The notes under the pieces: generated by a model
Seen by the model: the letters and a program-made list of their open reading frames with translations, nothing else
What the model was told of the DNA's origin: nothing
Databases searched by the model: none
Shown here: in pieces, positions 28,701-36,078 of the stretch
How positions within the stretch are numbered: position 1 is the stretch's first letter
Layout: the number at the start of each line of letters is the position of its first letter
Assembly (NCBI GenBank): GCA_016192845.1
Contig: JACPTI010000034.1
Span: forward strand, 1 to 54,245
Length of the DNA: 54,245 nt
Direction: 5' to 3'
From: Acidobacteriota bacterium
GTDB lineage: Bacteria > Acidobacteriota > Vicinamibacteria > Vicinamibacterales > UBA2999
Made by a program: the position numbers and the translations under genes

Positions 28701-28899
28701 CGCCATCCTGATGGGACTCCTGCCGATCATGTGGAGCACCGGCACGGGCGCCGACACGATGAAGCGGATCGCCGCCCCGATGGTGGGCGGCGTCGTCACC
28801 GCGGCGGCGCTCGCGCTGCTCGTGTATCCGGCCATCTTTGCGCTCTGGAAGTGGCACCGGGAGGTCAAACCGGCGCTCGCCCGGTCCACGAAGGCATAG
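25762..28899 (+). CDS. cusA: CusA-type heavy-metal efflux RND pump
   Basis: 1,045 residues with the RND layout: TM1 (about 12-30), first porter domain, six helices, second porter domain (from about 540), and five more helices. The TM4 motif GAMIDAAIIMIENAHKHLE is the form found in CusA-like (monovalent Cu/Ag) pumps rather than the CzcA form. Other family marks are PDLSDVQVIV and GTLLYMPITLPG. It uses the proton gradient to export metal with the proteins encoded at 23061-25743. It begins with GTG, 18 bases after cusB. Confidence 0.95.
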   Translation: MIEKLIAFSARNAFIVLLLVVVIAGGGVWAIRRTPIDAIPDLSDVQVIVTANWEGRSPTLVEDQVTYPIVTALISAPQVKVVRGFSYFDVSFVYVIFQDGTDPYWARSRVLEYLNGLQGRLPAGVTPVLGPDATGVGWGFEYALVDRSGKNDLSRLRTLNDWYVQYWLRSVTGVAEVAPVGGYAKQYQIEIDPNALVAYNMPIDMVIAAVRKSNNDVGGRVVEWSGREYMVRGRGYIQNVSDIEQVSLGAQPDGTPILVKDVGRVHLGPDMRRGVAELNGEGDVAGGIVVIRYGVDTYGVIENIKRAVQERIQPALPEGVEFVTTYDRSALIERSIATLNEKLLEEMAIVSLVCIVFLWHVRSAFVAILTLPLSILLSFIAMRYIGLGSNIMSLGGIAIAIGAMIDAAIIMIENAHKHLEHDTGAKPRREILIEAAQEVGRPLFFSLLIITVSFLPIFTLEGQEGRLFKPLAFTKTFAMGFAALTSVLIVPYLMVLFIRGRIAPETKNPVNRFLIWAYHPFLALVLRHKVATLAVALALMFGTVPVFLRLGSEFMPPLYEGTLLYMPITLPGASVQTAQQLLAMQDKIIKQVPEVESVFGKAGRAISATDPAPLEMIETVINLKPEDEWRPGMTPAKLEAELDRLVRLPGVANAWTMPIKARVDMLSTGIRTPVGIKIFGPGLDTINEIGTQIEGALASVRGTRNVFAERVTGGYYVDFTVKRDQIARYGLSIQDVEMVVESAIGGANVTTTIEGRERFPVNVRYQRYHRSDINEIKRTLISTPRGAQIPIAQVADITTTTGPTVIRTEQAQLLGYVYVDVADRDIGGYVEEAKQVVGQMVSLPEGYYLEWSGQYEYMLRAKERLKIVIPLTLLIVIVLLYFNTQNLTKVAIVLLSVPFSLIGAFWVLYLLGYNLSIAVWVGIIALAGIDAEIGVVMLLYLDLAYERLKREGKITSLADVHHAAIEGAEMRLRPIVMTVSAILMGLLPIMWSTGTGADTMKRIAAPMVGGVVTAAALALLVYPAIFALWKWHREVKPALARSTKA

Positions 28900-28914
28900 A
28901 GAAGGGAATCCACC

Positions 28915-29661
28915 ATGTTCCGCCATGTGTTCACAACCGCGATCGCCGCCACGCTCATCTCAGTGGCGTCCGTCTCCGCCGCCGCGGGTCCGCCCTTCGA
29001 GCTCTCGGTCGAGCGAGACCGCCTGTTCGGCGGCAGCGCCGGGACGCTGGCGTTTACCGCGGACGGCATCGAATACCGGACCTCCGACACCGGCGACGCC
29101 CGGCGGTGGGCGTATGACGAGGTGAAGCAGGTGCAGATCCTCTCGCCCACGCGGATTGCGGTGCTCACCTACGAGGACCGCGGCCGATGGCGATTCGGCG
29201 CCGACCGCACGTTCGAGTTCACGATCGTTGGCGAGGCGGTGTCGGCTGAACTGGTGACGTTCCTGCTCGAGCGCATCGAGCGACCGGTCGTCACCGCCGT
29301 CATGCCGCAGTACAGCGGCGAGCCACTCTTTCGCGTCCGCGCCAAGCACCAGCGCCAGGGCCGCGGGAGCGATGGGACGCTCGTCCTGTACGACCGTCAG
29401 CTTCTGTACGTGAGCGAGGAGGAGGACGCCAGCCGTTACTGGCGGTTCGCGGACATCTTCAGCGTCTTGAAGCTCGACCGGTACCGCCTGCAGGTCACGG
29501 TGTACGAGGGTGGCAGCGGGAACACCCGTGCGTTCGTATTCGAGCTCAAGTCGGACTTGCCGGAGGGGTTCTACGATGCCCTCTGGGCGCGGGTGAATCC
29601 GCCAGCGCTCCAACAGGGGCGCACCGTTGATACCAGGCTGGCCACGACCGGACGAGAGTAG
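28915..29661 (+). CDS. Secreted protein of unknown function in the Cus operon
   Basis: 248 residues with a signal peptide ending SVSAAAG. The remainder appears all-beta; two similar halves can be seen (SAGTLAFTADGIEYRTSD..RRWAYDEVKQVQIL and SDGTLVLYDRQLLYVSEEEDASRYWRFADIFSVLKL), i.e. an internal duplication that resembles PH-like or bacterial PH-fold strands. No metal motif is evident. It is 15 bases after cusA and 9 before the P-II-like gene. Confidence 0.75.
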   Translation: MFRHVFTTAIAATLISVASVSAAAGPPFELSVERDRLFGGSAGTLAFTADGIEYRTSDTGDARRWAYDEVKQVQILSPTRIAVLTYEDRGRWRFGADRTFEFTIVGEAVSAELVTFLLERIERPVVTAVMPQYSGEPLFRVRAKHQRQGRGSDGTLVLYDRQLLYVSEEEDASRYWRFADIFSVLKLDRYRLQVTVYEGGSGNTRAFVFELKSDLPEGFYDALWARVNPPALQQGRTVDTRLATTGRE

Positions 29662-29670
29662 GAACGCATC

Positions 29671-30045
29671 ATGGATCTCAAGCAGATCGTGGCGATCGTT
29701 CGGACCGACGTGATCGAGCACGTGGAGGGCTGCTTGATCCAGATTGGTGTGCCTGGCATCACGATCGCCCGCGTGAAGGGGTTCGGCGAGTACTCGAACT
29801 TTCTCAGACCTGACTGGCTGTCGTCATATGTGCGTATCGAGATCTTCGCCGACGTCGCCCAGGCGCCGCAGATTGTCGACGCCATCCTCGAAGCGGCACA
29901 CACGGGGACGGCAGGCGACGGCATCGTGTCGGTGCTGCCCGTGGACGCGCTCTACCGGATACGGGACTATCGCCGACTGTCCGCGCTCCACGGCCCACAG
30001 ATCGCGGACGAAGGAGCGACAGCAGGAGAGGCACATGCCGTTTGA
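29671..30045 (+). CDS. P-II-like signalling protein in a metal-efflux operon
   Basis: 124 residues. The ferredoxin-like P-II pattern is visible: MDLKQIVAIVRTDVIEHVEGCLIQIGVPGITIARVKGFGEY, a T-loop region (SNFLRPDWLSSYVRIEIFADV) that lacks the uridylylated Tyr context of GlnB, and GTAGDGIVSVLPVDALYRIRD at the C-terminus, the usual B/C-loop region. P-II-like proteins next to Cus pumps are known in other bacteria; ligand and partner here are unknown. It overlaps the cytochrome gene by 11 bases. Confidence 0.85.
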   Translation: MDLKQIVAIVRTDVIEHVEGCLIQIGVPGITIARVKGFGEYSNFLRPDWLSSYVRIEIFADVAQAPQIVDAILEAAHTGTAGDGIVSVLPVDALYRIRDYRRLSALHGPQIADEGATAGEAHAV

Positions 30046-30682
30046 TCGATGGCTTCTTGCGGCCGGCGCTGTGCTGATGCTCACCGCGTCCGCGGCCATG
30101 GCCCAGAACCAGGCGAGGGTGTACGCCATCTGGGGCAACCCGGACAACGGCCGCAGGGTCTACGCCGCCAAGGGCTGTGGGAGGTGCCACGCCATCAACG
30201 GTGTCGGCCCGACCGTTGGACCCGATCTGGGCCGGCCGCCGGCTCGCCCGCAGACGATCACCCAGATCGCGGGGGCGATGTGGAACCACGCGCCCGAGAT
30301 GCGCAAGCTCGCTCAGGAGAAAGGGGTTCAATGGACCGCCTTCCGGGAGTCCGAGCTCCGCGATCTGATTGCCTACCTCTATTTCCTGCGCATGCTGGAT
30401 CAGCCGGGCGACGTACGCCGCGGCGAGCGGCTGTTCGACGAGAAGCATTGCTCCACGGTGTACGAAGACCAGGGGTGCGCCGCATGTCACACGGCGCGCG
30501 GAACGGGCGGCGCCGGTGGGCCGGATCTCACCACAGTTGGCCGGCGCCGTGACGCCGCCTGGCTGACGGCGTTCGTCCGGAATCCGAGCAGCGTGAATCC
30601 GGCCAGCGAGATGCCGCCGTACGACACGATGAGCGCGGAGGACCTGAGTGCGCTCGTCGCTTACCTCCAAACGTTGAAGTGA
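30035..30682 (+). CDS. Diheme cytochrome c
   Basis: 215 residues with a signal peptide ending AMAQ. Two class I cytochrome c domains: CGRCH at about residue 48 and CAACH at about 153. Likely axial Met residues are in APEMRK and SEMPPY. AGGAG lies before the ATG at 30035, inside the end of the P-II-like gene. It may connect periplasmic metal oxidation to the respiratory chain. It is the last gene of the Cus operon. Confidence 0.88.
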   Translation: MPFDRWLLAAGAVLMLTASAAMAQNQARVYAIWGNPDNGRRVYAAKGCGRCHAINGVGPTVGPDLGRPPARPQTITQIAGAMWNHAPEMRKLAQEKGVQWTAFRESELRDLIAYLYFLRMLDQPGDVRRGERLFDEKHCSTVYEDQGCAACHTARGTGGAGGPDLTTVGRRRDAAWLTAFVRNPSSVNPASEMPPYDTMSAEDLSALVAYLQTLK

Positions 30683-30713
30683 AGGAGGGGCTCTGCCCGA
30701 GCCACACGCAGTC

Positions 30714-32378
30714 ATGTTCGAGCACAGAAGGAACCCCACACGGCGCGGCACTCGGTTTCCGACCGGTGTCGATCTGCTGCACGACCCGATGCTCAACAAA
30801 GGCACCGCATTCACCGAAGAGGAACGAGCCGAACTCAAGCTCGAAGGGTTATTGCCACCGAGGATCCTCACACAGGAACAGCAGGTGGCGAAGGTGCTCG
30901 AGAACTTCCGCAAGGAGCCGTCGGATATCGAGAAGTACATGTATCTCATCTCCTTGCAGGACCGGAACGAGCACCTCTTCTATCGCGTGGTCACGGATCA
31001 CCTCCAGGAAACGATGCCGATCATCTACACGCCTACCGTGGGGCTGGCGTGCCAGCTCTACGGCCACATCTGGCGACGCGCGAAAGGCCTCTTCATCTCT
31101 GCTCGAGATCGAGGCCGGGTCGCGCACGTGATGGAGAACTGGCCGTACGGTCCCGTGCGGGCCATCGTGGTCACCGACGGCGAGAGGATTCTGGGCTTGG
31201 GCGACCTCGGCGCGAATGGAATGGGGATTCCCGTCGGGAAGTTGTGTTTGTACACGGCCTGTGCGGGCGTGCATCCAGAGTGGTGTCTCCCTATCACGCT
31301 CGACGTCGGCACGAACAACGAGCAACTGCTCGCAGACCCGCTCTACGTCGGATTACCGCACCATCGTCTGCCACCCGGCGAGTACGACGGTCTTCTCGAC
31401 GAGTTCATGCAGGCAATCGCGAAGGTGTTTCCGCGAGCGCTCGTCCAGTTCGAGGATTTCGCCAGCACGAACGCGTTTCGTCTGCTGCACACGTACCGCG
31501 ACCGCGTTCGCTGCTTCAACGACGACATCCAGGGCACTGCAGCGATGTGCCTGGCCGGCCTGTACTCGGCGATCCGGCTGCTGCCGGTGCCGGAGCTCGG
31601 TGCCCAGAAGATCCTCTTTCAAGGCGCAGGAGAAGCGGGAATTGGCATTGCCGACCTGGTGGTCGCCGCCTTGGTGGCCGACGGCATCTCCGAAGAAGAC
31701 GCCCGGCAACGATGCTGGTTCGTCGATTCGAAAGGGCTAGTTGTCAGCAGCCGTCGCGATCTCGCCGAACACAAGCGACGCTTTGCCCACGATCACGACC
31801 CGCTTCCTGACCTGTTTTCTGCCGTACACGCGCTCAAGCCGACCGCCTTGATTGGCGTGTCCGGTCAGCCGCACACGTTTACGTTGCCGGTGATCGAGGC
31901 GATGGCCGCAATCAACCAGAAGCCGCTGATATTTGCGCTGTCGAATCCCACCTCGAAGAGCGAATGCACGGCGGAGCAAGCCTACGTCTGGAGCGGCGGC
32001 CGGGCCATCTTCGCGAGCGGAAGCCCGTTTGGGCCCGTCGAGCATCAGGGACGAACCTTCGTTCCTGGACAGGCGAACAACGCCTACATCTTCCCCGGCG
32101 TCGCACTGGGCGTCATCGCGTCCGGCGCGACACGTGTGACCGACGCCATGTTCCTCTCGGCCGCTCGCACCCTTGCAGACAATGTCCGTGACGCGGACCT
32201 GAACCGAGGCAGCCTCTTCCCATCGCTCGACCGCATCCGCGAGATTTCAGTATCGATTGCAACGGGCGTCGCCGCGATCGCGTACGCCACCGGCCTCGCG
32301 GCCGAACCGAGACCGGACGACATTCGGGCCTTCATCGAGGGACAGATGTACGACCCTCGATATGAGAGCTACGTCTGA
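30714..32378 (+). CDS. maeA: NAD-dependent malic enzyme
   Basis: 554 residues, the usual length of the large (MaeA/SfcA, eukaryote-like) malic enzymes. Signatures: IIYTPTVGLACQ (substrate Tyr), GLGDLGANGMGIPVGK with the catalytic Lys, FEDFASTNAF for divalent metal, FNDDIQGTA, and the nucleotide loop GAGEAGIGIA. It decarboxylates malate to pyruvate with NAD(P). A GAAGGAGGGG sequence lies between it and the cytochrome gene. There is no obvious link to metal resistance; it may be transcribed by read-through from the Cus operon. Confidence 0.95.
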   Translation: MFEHRRNPTRRGTRFPTGVDLLHDPMLNKGTAFTEEERAELKLEGLLPPRILTQEQQVAKVLENFRKEPSDIEKYMYLISLQDRNEHLFYRVVTDHLQETMPIIYTPTVGLACQLYGHIWRRAKGLFISARDRGRVAHVMENWPYGPVRAIVVTDGERILGLGDLGANGMGIPVGKLCLYTACAGVHPEWCLPITLDVGTNNEQLLADPLYVGLPHHRLPPGEYDGLLDEFMQAIAKVFPRALVQFEDFASTNAFRLLHTYRDRVRCFNDDIQGTAAMCLAGLYSAIRLLPVPELGAQKILFQGAGEAGIGIADLVVAALVADGISEEDARQRCWFVDSKGLVVSSRRDLAEHKRRFAHDHDPLPDLFSAVHALKPTALIGVSGQPHTFTLPVIEAMAAINQKPLIFALSNPTSKSECTAEQAYVWSGGRAIFASGSPFGPVEHQGRTFVPGQANNAYIFPGVALGVIASGATRVTDAMFLSAARTLADNVRDADLNRGSLFPSLDRIREISVSIATGVAAIAYATGLAAEPRPDDIRAFIEGQMYDPRYESYV

Positions 32379-32405
32379 GCACGTGGTGCCAGGAGGCCCG
32401 CTGCA

Positions 32406-32429
32406 CCGGGCCGCCATGTGGCGGCCCGG
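32406..32429. terminator. Strong hairpin between convergent genes
   Basis: CCGGGCCGCC-ATGT-GGCGGCCCGG is a perfect 10-bp stem with a 4-base loop, midway between the malic enzyme stop and the stop of the convergent gene at 32456. There is no T-tract, so efficiency as an intrinsic terminator is uncertain. Confidence 0.6.
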
Positions 32430-32455
32430 CTGCGACCGCCCTGCCCGCCACACGG

Positions 32456-32848
32456 TTAGTAGAGAAACTCGTACCCAACCGACCGGTGCAGCATCAGCCA
32501 GGCGGGTTGGGGGAACGGCCACCACGTCTCGACGCGCGGAATCTCTCCTGCGCGCGCCTCACTCATGACGACTTCCCCTTTCGTGATGTGCCCCCACTTC
32601 AGCGTCGGAACCGTCATGAACGTCCCGTAGAGGGTCATGTGATCTCTGCTCAGCACCTGAATGACACCGGGGTTCACGCGCTTGAACGTGTAGGTACCGC
32701 CCGGAAGGGTGACACCCGGAAGCTCAAACGTCCCGCTGAAGGTCAGGTGCGAGATCGTGTACTGATCCAGTCTGGTGGCTTCCGCCGTCGGCGCGAAGAA
32801 CGCTGTGAGCAGCAGCGCCATGGCCGACATGGCGAGGATTCTCTTCAT
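32456..32848 (-). CDS. Secreted protein of unknown function with sigma54-type promoter
   Basis: 130 residues. Signal peptide (RILAMSAMALLLTAFFAPTAEA), then a beta-rich domain HLTFSGTFELPGVTLPGGTYTF..VIQVLSRDHMTLYGTFMTVP..ETWWPFPQPAWLMLHRSVGYEFLY. Similar small secreted proteins are common in Acidobacteriota; no function is known to me. AAGGAG is seven bases before the ATG at 32848. It is transcribed divergently from the VWFA gene at 33208. Confidence 0.75.
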   Translation of the reverse strand: MKRILAMSAMALLLTAFFAPTAEATRLDQYTISHLTFSGTFELPGVTLPGGTYTFKRVNPGVIQVLSRDHMTLYGTFMTVPTLKWGHITKGEVVMSEARAGEIPRVETWWPFPQPAWLMLHRSVGYEFLY

Positions 32849-32876
32849 GGCCATCTCCTTTCGATAGGTACCAGCG

Positions 32877-32891
32877 GCAACGCCTATGCCA
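32877..32891 (-). promoter_or_regulatory. Sigma54-type promoter
   Basis: Minus-strand TGGCATAGGCGTTGC matches TGGCAY-N5-TTGC fully, 29 bases before the ATG at 32848. A CCGGAAAAATCTCG element (reverse of about 33006-33019) lies about 120 bases upstream. Confidence 0.7.
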
Positions 32892-33161
32892 ACAGGGCGC
32901 CTGCGAACCCAAGGCGAAATGCCCAGAGACATCCTGAGGCTGCGCCTTTTTCCCCAGAGCGACGACTGCCCAGCGCGCCGCATTGCTGGCGCTCCGATGG
33001 GCGGCACGAGATTTTTCCGGTCAGCATGAATCGTCGCTAAGGATGCTCGCGACCGCGTGTGAACGGCGGGCCGCCTGAAACCCCACACACCGCTGGGCCA
33101 TCCCTGCCGGTTTCCGAACAATCCATTCCTCCCCTGACGCGGAGCTCGGGCGCGAGCGGTC

Positions 33162-33176
33162 GGGAATGACGTTTGC
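33162..33176 (+). promoter_or_regulatory. Weak sigma54-type promoter before the VWFA gene
   Basis: GGGAATGACGTTTGC keeps GG-N10-GC and the TTTGC box, but the -24 box has several mismatches. It is listed because of its position, 32 bases before the ATG and opposite the strong promoter at 32877-32891. Confidence 0.3.
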
Positions 33177-33207
33177 TGGCTGCTCGATTGGGGAAGCCAG
33201 GTGCGTC

Positions 33208-34152
33208 ATGAAACGATGGCTGCTGGCATTGGCGCTGGTGATGCGGGGGACTGCACTCGACGCCCAGGCGCCGATCGATTCCACGACGACGTTCCGGAGC
33301 GGAGTCGACATCGTGGCGCTCCATGTCGTCGTCACCGACGCGCAACACAAGCTGGTGATGGGACTCACCGCGAACGACTTCGCGGTGTTCGAGGACGGCG
33401 TCCGGCAGGATGTCTCGTTCTTTGGGTCCGCCCACGTGCCGCTCGACCTCGCGATCCTGCTCGACACCTCGTCGAGCATGATGGACAGAATTCGGATGGT
33501 GCAGGACGCGGCCGTGGGCTTTGCCTCCGCCCTGCGCCCCGGCGATCGCGTGTCGGTCGTCGACATCAAGGGCTCGGTCAGGATCCTGCACCCGCTTAAT
33601 GGCGACATCGCCGCGGCGTATGACGCCATCCGGCGCACCGTTGCTGGAGGGAACACCGCGCTGTACAACGGTCTGTACCTCGCATTGAAGGACATGATGA
33701 ACGCGCGGCGTCAGAATGGAGAGGTGCGCCGCCAGGCCATCGTGGTCCTGTCCGACGGCGACGATACGGCCAGTCTCGTGAGCGTCGATGACATCATGGA
33801 GACGACGAAGCAGGCAGGCGTGGCCGTCTACACCATCACATTACGGCCGGCCTATGGGCTCCCCCCGGCGGGTGGCGGCTATGGTCATTTCTCACAGAGC
33901 GAGTACGTGATGAAAGCCTTGGCCCAGGAGACCGGGGCCCTCGCCTTCCTGTCAACTGACATCGCGGAGCTGGCTGGTGTCTACAGCCTCATCACGCAGG
34001 AGCTGGCCAGTCAGTACGTACTCGGCTACACCTCGAAGAACCCGGCGCGTGACGGGTCGTTCCGCCGCGTGAGCGTTCGCGTGCCCGGGATGCGCGCCCG
34101 CACGCGATCGGGGTATCTGGCGCCGCGGCTGGATCGCCCCGCGTTTCGCTGA
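33208..34152 (+). CDS. Secreted VWFA-domain protein
   Basis: 314 residues with a signal peptide ending LDAQ. N-terminal FRSGVDIVALHVVVTDAQHK and VFEDGVRQDVSFF are typical of the Acidobacterial VWFA family; the VWA domain holds the metal-ion-dependent adhesion site DTSSSM (about residue 90) and a later VLSDGDD. The end, QYVLGYTSKNPARDGSFRRVSVRV..RSGYLAP, is the conserved C-terminal region. Probably an extracytoplasmic protein-binding module. The ATG at 33208 with GGGGAAGCCAGG upstream was preferred to the ATG at 33166, which lies inside the putative promoter. Confidence 0.88.
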   Translation: MKRWLLALALVMRGTALDAQAPIDSTTTFRSGVDIVALHVVVTDAQHKLVMGLTANDFAVFEDGVRQDVSFFGSAHVPLDLAILLDTSSSMMDRIRMVQDAAVGFASALRPGDRVSVVDIKGSVRILHPLNGDIAAAYDAIRRTVAGGNTALYNGLYLALKDMMNARRQNGEVRRQAIVVLSDGDDTASLVSVDDIMETTKQAGVAVYTITLRPAYGLPPAGGGYGHFSQSEYVMKALAQETGALAFLSTDIAELAGVYSLITQELASQYVLGYTSKNPARDGSFRRVSVRVPGMRARTRSGYLAPRLDRPAFR

Positions 34153-34215
34153 TCCAGGGCTCCCACACCGTTTCTGAACTCATGAATCCCCGCGGTACGC
34201 CAGGACTATTTCACG

Positions 34216-34232
34216 TGCGTGATTATTCGCGG
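34216..34232. promoter_or_regulatory. Candidate activator site TGCGTGATTATTCGCGG
   Basis: It resembles the elements at 16187-16203 and 35879-35895 and lies about 75 bases upstream of the start predicted from the weak sigma54-type match at 34273-34287 (TGGTACTTGCAATGC, with an imperfect -12 box). Confidence 0.35.
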
Positions 34233-34313
34233 CTGCGCCTTTGTACGGTGGCGCACAAAAGAGAGATGTGCATGGTACTTGCAATGCGGAGTGTTCGAAG
34301 GAAGGTGCGATTC

Positions 34314-34612
34314 ATGAAGTGCATGATACGCGTTATCGCGACGACCGCCGCGCTTGCGCTCGCGGTGGCCGGGACGAGCTACGCGCAGGAAGCGGGAGGA
34401 CCCGCCGCGGGTCGCTGGGAGGTGAGCGCGTTTCCAGGCGGCGGGAACTCCACACCCAATACGTGCTCGGGTTCACGCCGGCGGCGTGGGACGGCCGCGC
34501 GCACAGGCTGGAAGTGCGCGTCAACCGGCCGGGGATGCAGAGCCGCGCGCGCCGCAGCTACGTCGCCGACCCTCCGCAGAGCGCACGCCTCACCCCGCCG
34601 AGTCGCCCGTAG
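34314..34612 (+). pseudogene. Chimeric remnant: signal peptide of a beta-barrel protein joined out of frame to a VWFA C-terminus
   Basis: The ATG at 34314 (GGAAGG upstream) starts a clear signal peptide (IRVIATTAALALAVAGTSYA) and QEAGGPAAGRWEVSAFPGGG, an opening typical of small outer-membrane beta-barrel proteins. The frame then becomes non-coding. In the next frame, from about 34447, comes RELHTQYVLGFTPAAWDG, RLEVRVNRPGMQSRARRSYVA, which is the end of a VWFA protein like that at 33208, with stop at 34612. I read this as a deletion that fused two genes out of frame. Confidence 0.65.
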
Positions 34613-34647
34613 CCCATCGGCGGCGCCCCGCAGCGAACGTCACTCGC

Positions 34648-35319
34648 TCAGCGTCCGACCGGCCCAGATGCCGGTCCCAACGGCGCGCGAAATCCGAACA
34701 CCGCATACACGAACATCGCGCTGGGGACTCCCGGTGCACGCGGGGGCGTGAATCGCCACTGCGTAACGGCATCGAGCGCGGCCGCATCGAAGCCGGTCGA
34801 AGGGCCGACCACCCGGGTGCCACGCAGTTTCCCGTCCCGTCCCATCTCGATTTCAATCAGCACGAGCGCGTCCCCCCTGGCCGTAGGTGGGTACGCCGGT
34901 AGGACGAGCGCGGCAGGTGTGGGGACGTAGGGCGACGGAACGGCGACCGACTTCGGTGGTACGCCGGCTGCTGGACCTCCATACAGCAAGGGAGGTCGGA
35001 AGAGCGCCGCCACCAGCACATGCCCTGTCGCTTGCGTTCTCTTCTGTTCGACGATCGCGGTGGCGGGCTCGAATCGCCATTTGGCGACGGAGCCTGCCAC
35101 CAGCTCGGTGTAGGGCGGCGTCGAACGCAGAACGTCGAGTCGCTCGACGGCGCCGGCTGCATTGATAGTCAGTTCGAGCAGGACCTCTCCTCCGCCCAGC
35201 GCCGGCGGTATCCCGGCCGGCAGGTCCCCATCGCGCAACCGTGGCGCGGTGGCGTCCTGCGGCGCCACGACGCCCAGGGTCACAGCGAGCGCAACGCCCG
35301 CCAGCGCGCGTCCGGTCAT
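34648..35319 (-). CDS. Secreted protein with two TonB C-terminal-like domains
   Basis: 223 residues. After an N-terminal signal (LAGVALAVTLGVVAP) two TonB-C-like domains follow at about 25-105 (EVLLELTINAAGAVERLDVLRSTPPYTE..WRFEPA) and 125-215 (LVLIEIEMGRDGKLRGTRVV..AVTQWRFTPPR). It lacks the proline-rich linker and the usual long N-terminal anchor of a classical TonB, so it may be periplasmic. The ATG at 35319 has TTGGAGG five bases upstream. It is transcribed divergently from the gene at 35437. Confidence 0.8.
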   Translation of the reverse strand: MTGRALAGVALAVTLGVVAPQDATAPRLRDGDLPAGIPPALGGGEVLLELTINAAGAVERLDVLRSTPPYTELVAGSVAKWRFEPATAIVEQKRTQATGHVLVAALFRPPLLYGGPAAGVPPKSVAVPSPYVPTPAALVLPAYPPTARGDALVLIEIEMGRDGKLRGTRVVGPSTGFDAAALDAVTQWRFTPPRAPGVPSAMFVYAVFGFRAPLGPASGPVGR

Positions 35320-35365
35320 GGGCACCTCCAAGCTGACTGTACGGAACCCCGGGACAATTTTTCAC

Positions 35366-35380
35366 GCAACGGGGATGCCA
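35366..35380 (-). promoter_or_regulatory. Sigma54-type promoter (left half of a divergent pair)
   Basis: Minus-strand TGGCATCCCCGTTGC is a full match, 46 bases before the ATG at 35319. Only 15 bases separate it from the opposite promoter at 35396-35410. Confidence 0.7.
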
Positions 35381-35395
35381 CCGGTACGGTCACGA

Positions 35396-35410
35396 TGGCA
35401 CGCCTGTTGC
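35396..35410 (+). promoter_or_regulatory. Sigma54-type promoter (right half of a divergent pair)
   Basis: TGGCACGCCTGTTGC is a perfect match to the consensus, including the G after TGGCAC. It lies 26 bases before the ATG at 35437. Confidence 0.75.
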
Positions 35411-35436
35411 CGTTCCATCCGTCGGGAAGTGATCCG

Positions 35437-35817
35437 ATGACACGCCGCACGCTGGGTGGTGTCTGTGTGACGGCCGCTCTCCTGGCCGGCGCCGCGCTTC
35501 GGGGCGAGGCGGCTGATGTCGTGGAGATCTTGCTCCGCGGCCATTACTTCATGGCGCCGGCCACGGTGCAGTTTACGGTGGCCGTCGAACCGGATGCGGC
35601 CAATCGTCTCCTACGCATCGAGGCGGATGGCGACGAGCTCTTCCGCGCGAGCGAGCTCACGCTGAACGGCGCCCGCGAGAAGCGCCTGCATAACTTCGAA
35701 TTCAGGAATCTCCCGGCGGGCGCGTATGCCCTGCGCGCCGCCGTCCTCGACTCGAACTACCACGTGCGAGGCATGGACTCGCACAAGCTGATCGTCACCG
35801 GATCTGGACAGCGCTGA
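35437..35817 (+). CDS. Secreted protein of unknown function
   Basis: 126 residues. Signal peptide (TLGGVCVTAALLAGAALRGEA), then a single beta-sandwich-like domain: VEILLRGHYFMAPATVQFTVAVEPDAANRLLRIEADGDELFRASELTL..LPAGAYALRAAVLDSNYHVRGMDSH. The pattern suggests a small Ig-like fold. I do not recognise the family. The start at 35437 follows the sigma54-type promoter at a normal distance; GGGAAG is upstream. Confidence 0.72.
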   Translation: MTRRTLGGVCVTAALLAGAALRGEAADVVEILLRGHYFMAPATVQFTVAVEPDAANRLLRIEADGDELFRASELTLNGAREKRLHNFEFRNLPAGAYALRAAVLDSNYHVRGMDSHKLIVTGSGQR

Positions 35818-35878
35818 CCCCGCGGCCGTTGCCGCATGCGCGAAGGTCTTGAACTGCCAAGGCGCCGCGGAGACAGCC

Positions 35879-35895
35879 TGCGGAAAAATCGCGCA
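35879..35895. promoter_or_regulatory. Candidate activator site TGCGGAAAAATCGCGCA
   Basis: An imperfect dyad (TGCG..CGCA) with an A-rich centre, about 160 bases upstream of the start predicted from the promoter at 36022-36036. It shares GAAAAATCGCG with 16205-16220. No gene is visible in the 261 bases between 35817 and 36079. Confidence 0.45.
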
Positions 35896-36021
35896 TCCGA
35901 TGCCGCATTTGCCGCACTCCGCTGTCTGAAGACAACCACGTTCGACCGATCGGCTCAGGCGCCAATCCACTCCTTCCGTCCATCCGCGGACCCCAGGCGT
36001 ACTCTCCGGCGCCCGGGCCCG

Positions 36022-36036
36022 CGGCATGCGAGTTGC
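36022..36036 (+). promoter_or_regulatory. Sigma54-type promoter before the ATPase-domain fragment
   Basis: CGGCATGCGAGTTGC keeps GG-N10-GC, GGCAT and GTTGC, with C instead of T at the first position. The ATG at 36079 is 43 bases downstream. Confidence 0.6.
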
Positions 36037-36078
36037 CGTGCATGGATTGGTGCGATCCACAGGTCGCAGGAGGGAGAC

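Noticed and set aside
35355..35372. TTTTTCACGCAAC as a further activator site
   Set aside because: It overlaps the -12 box of the promoter at 35366-35380, so its similarity to the motif may be chance.
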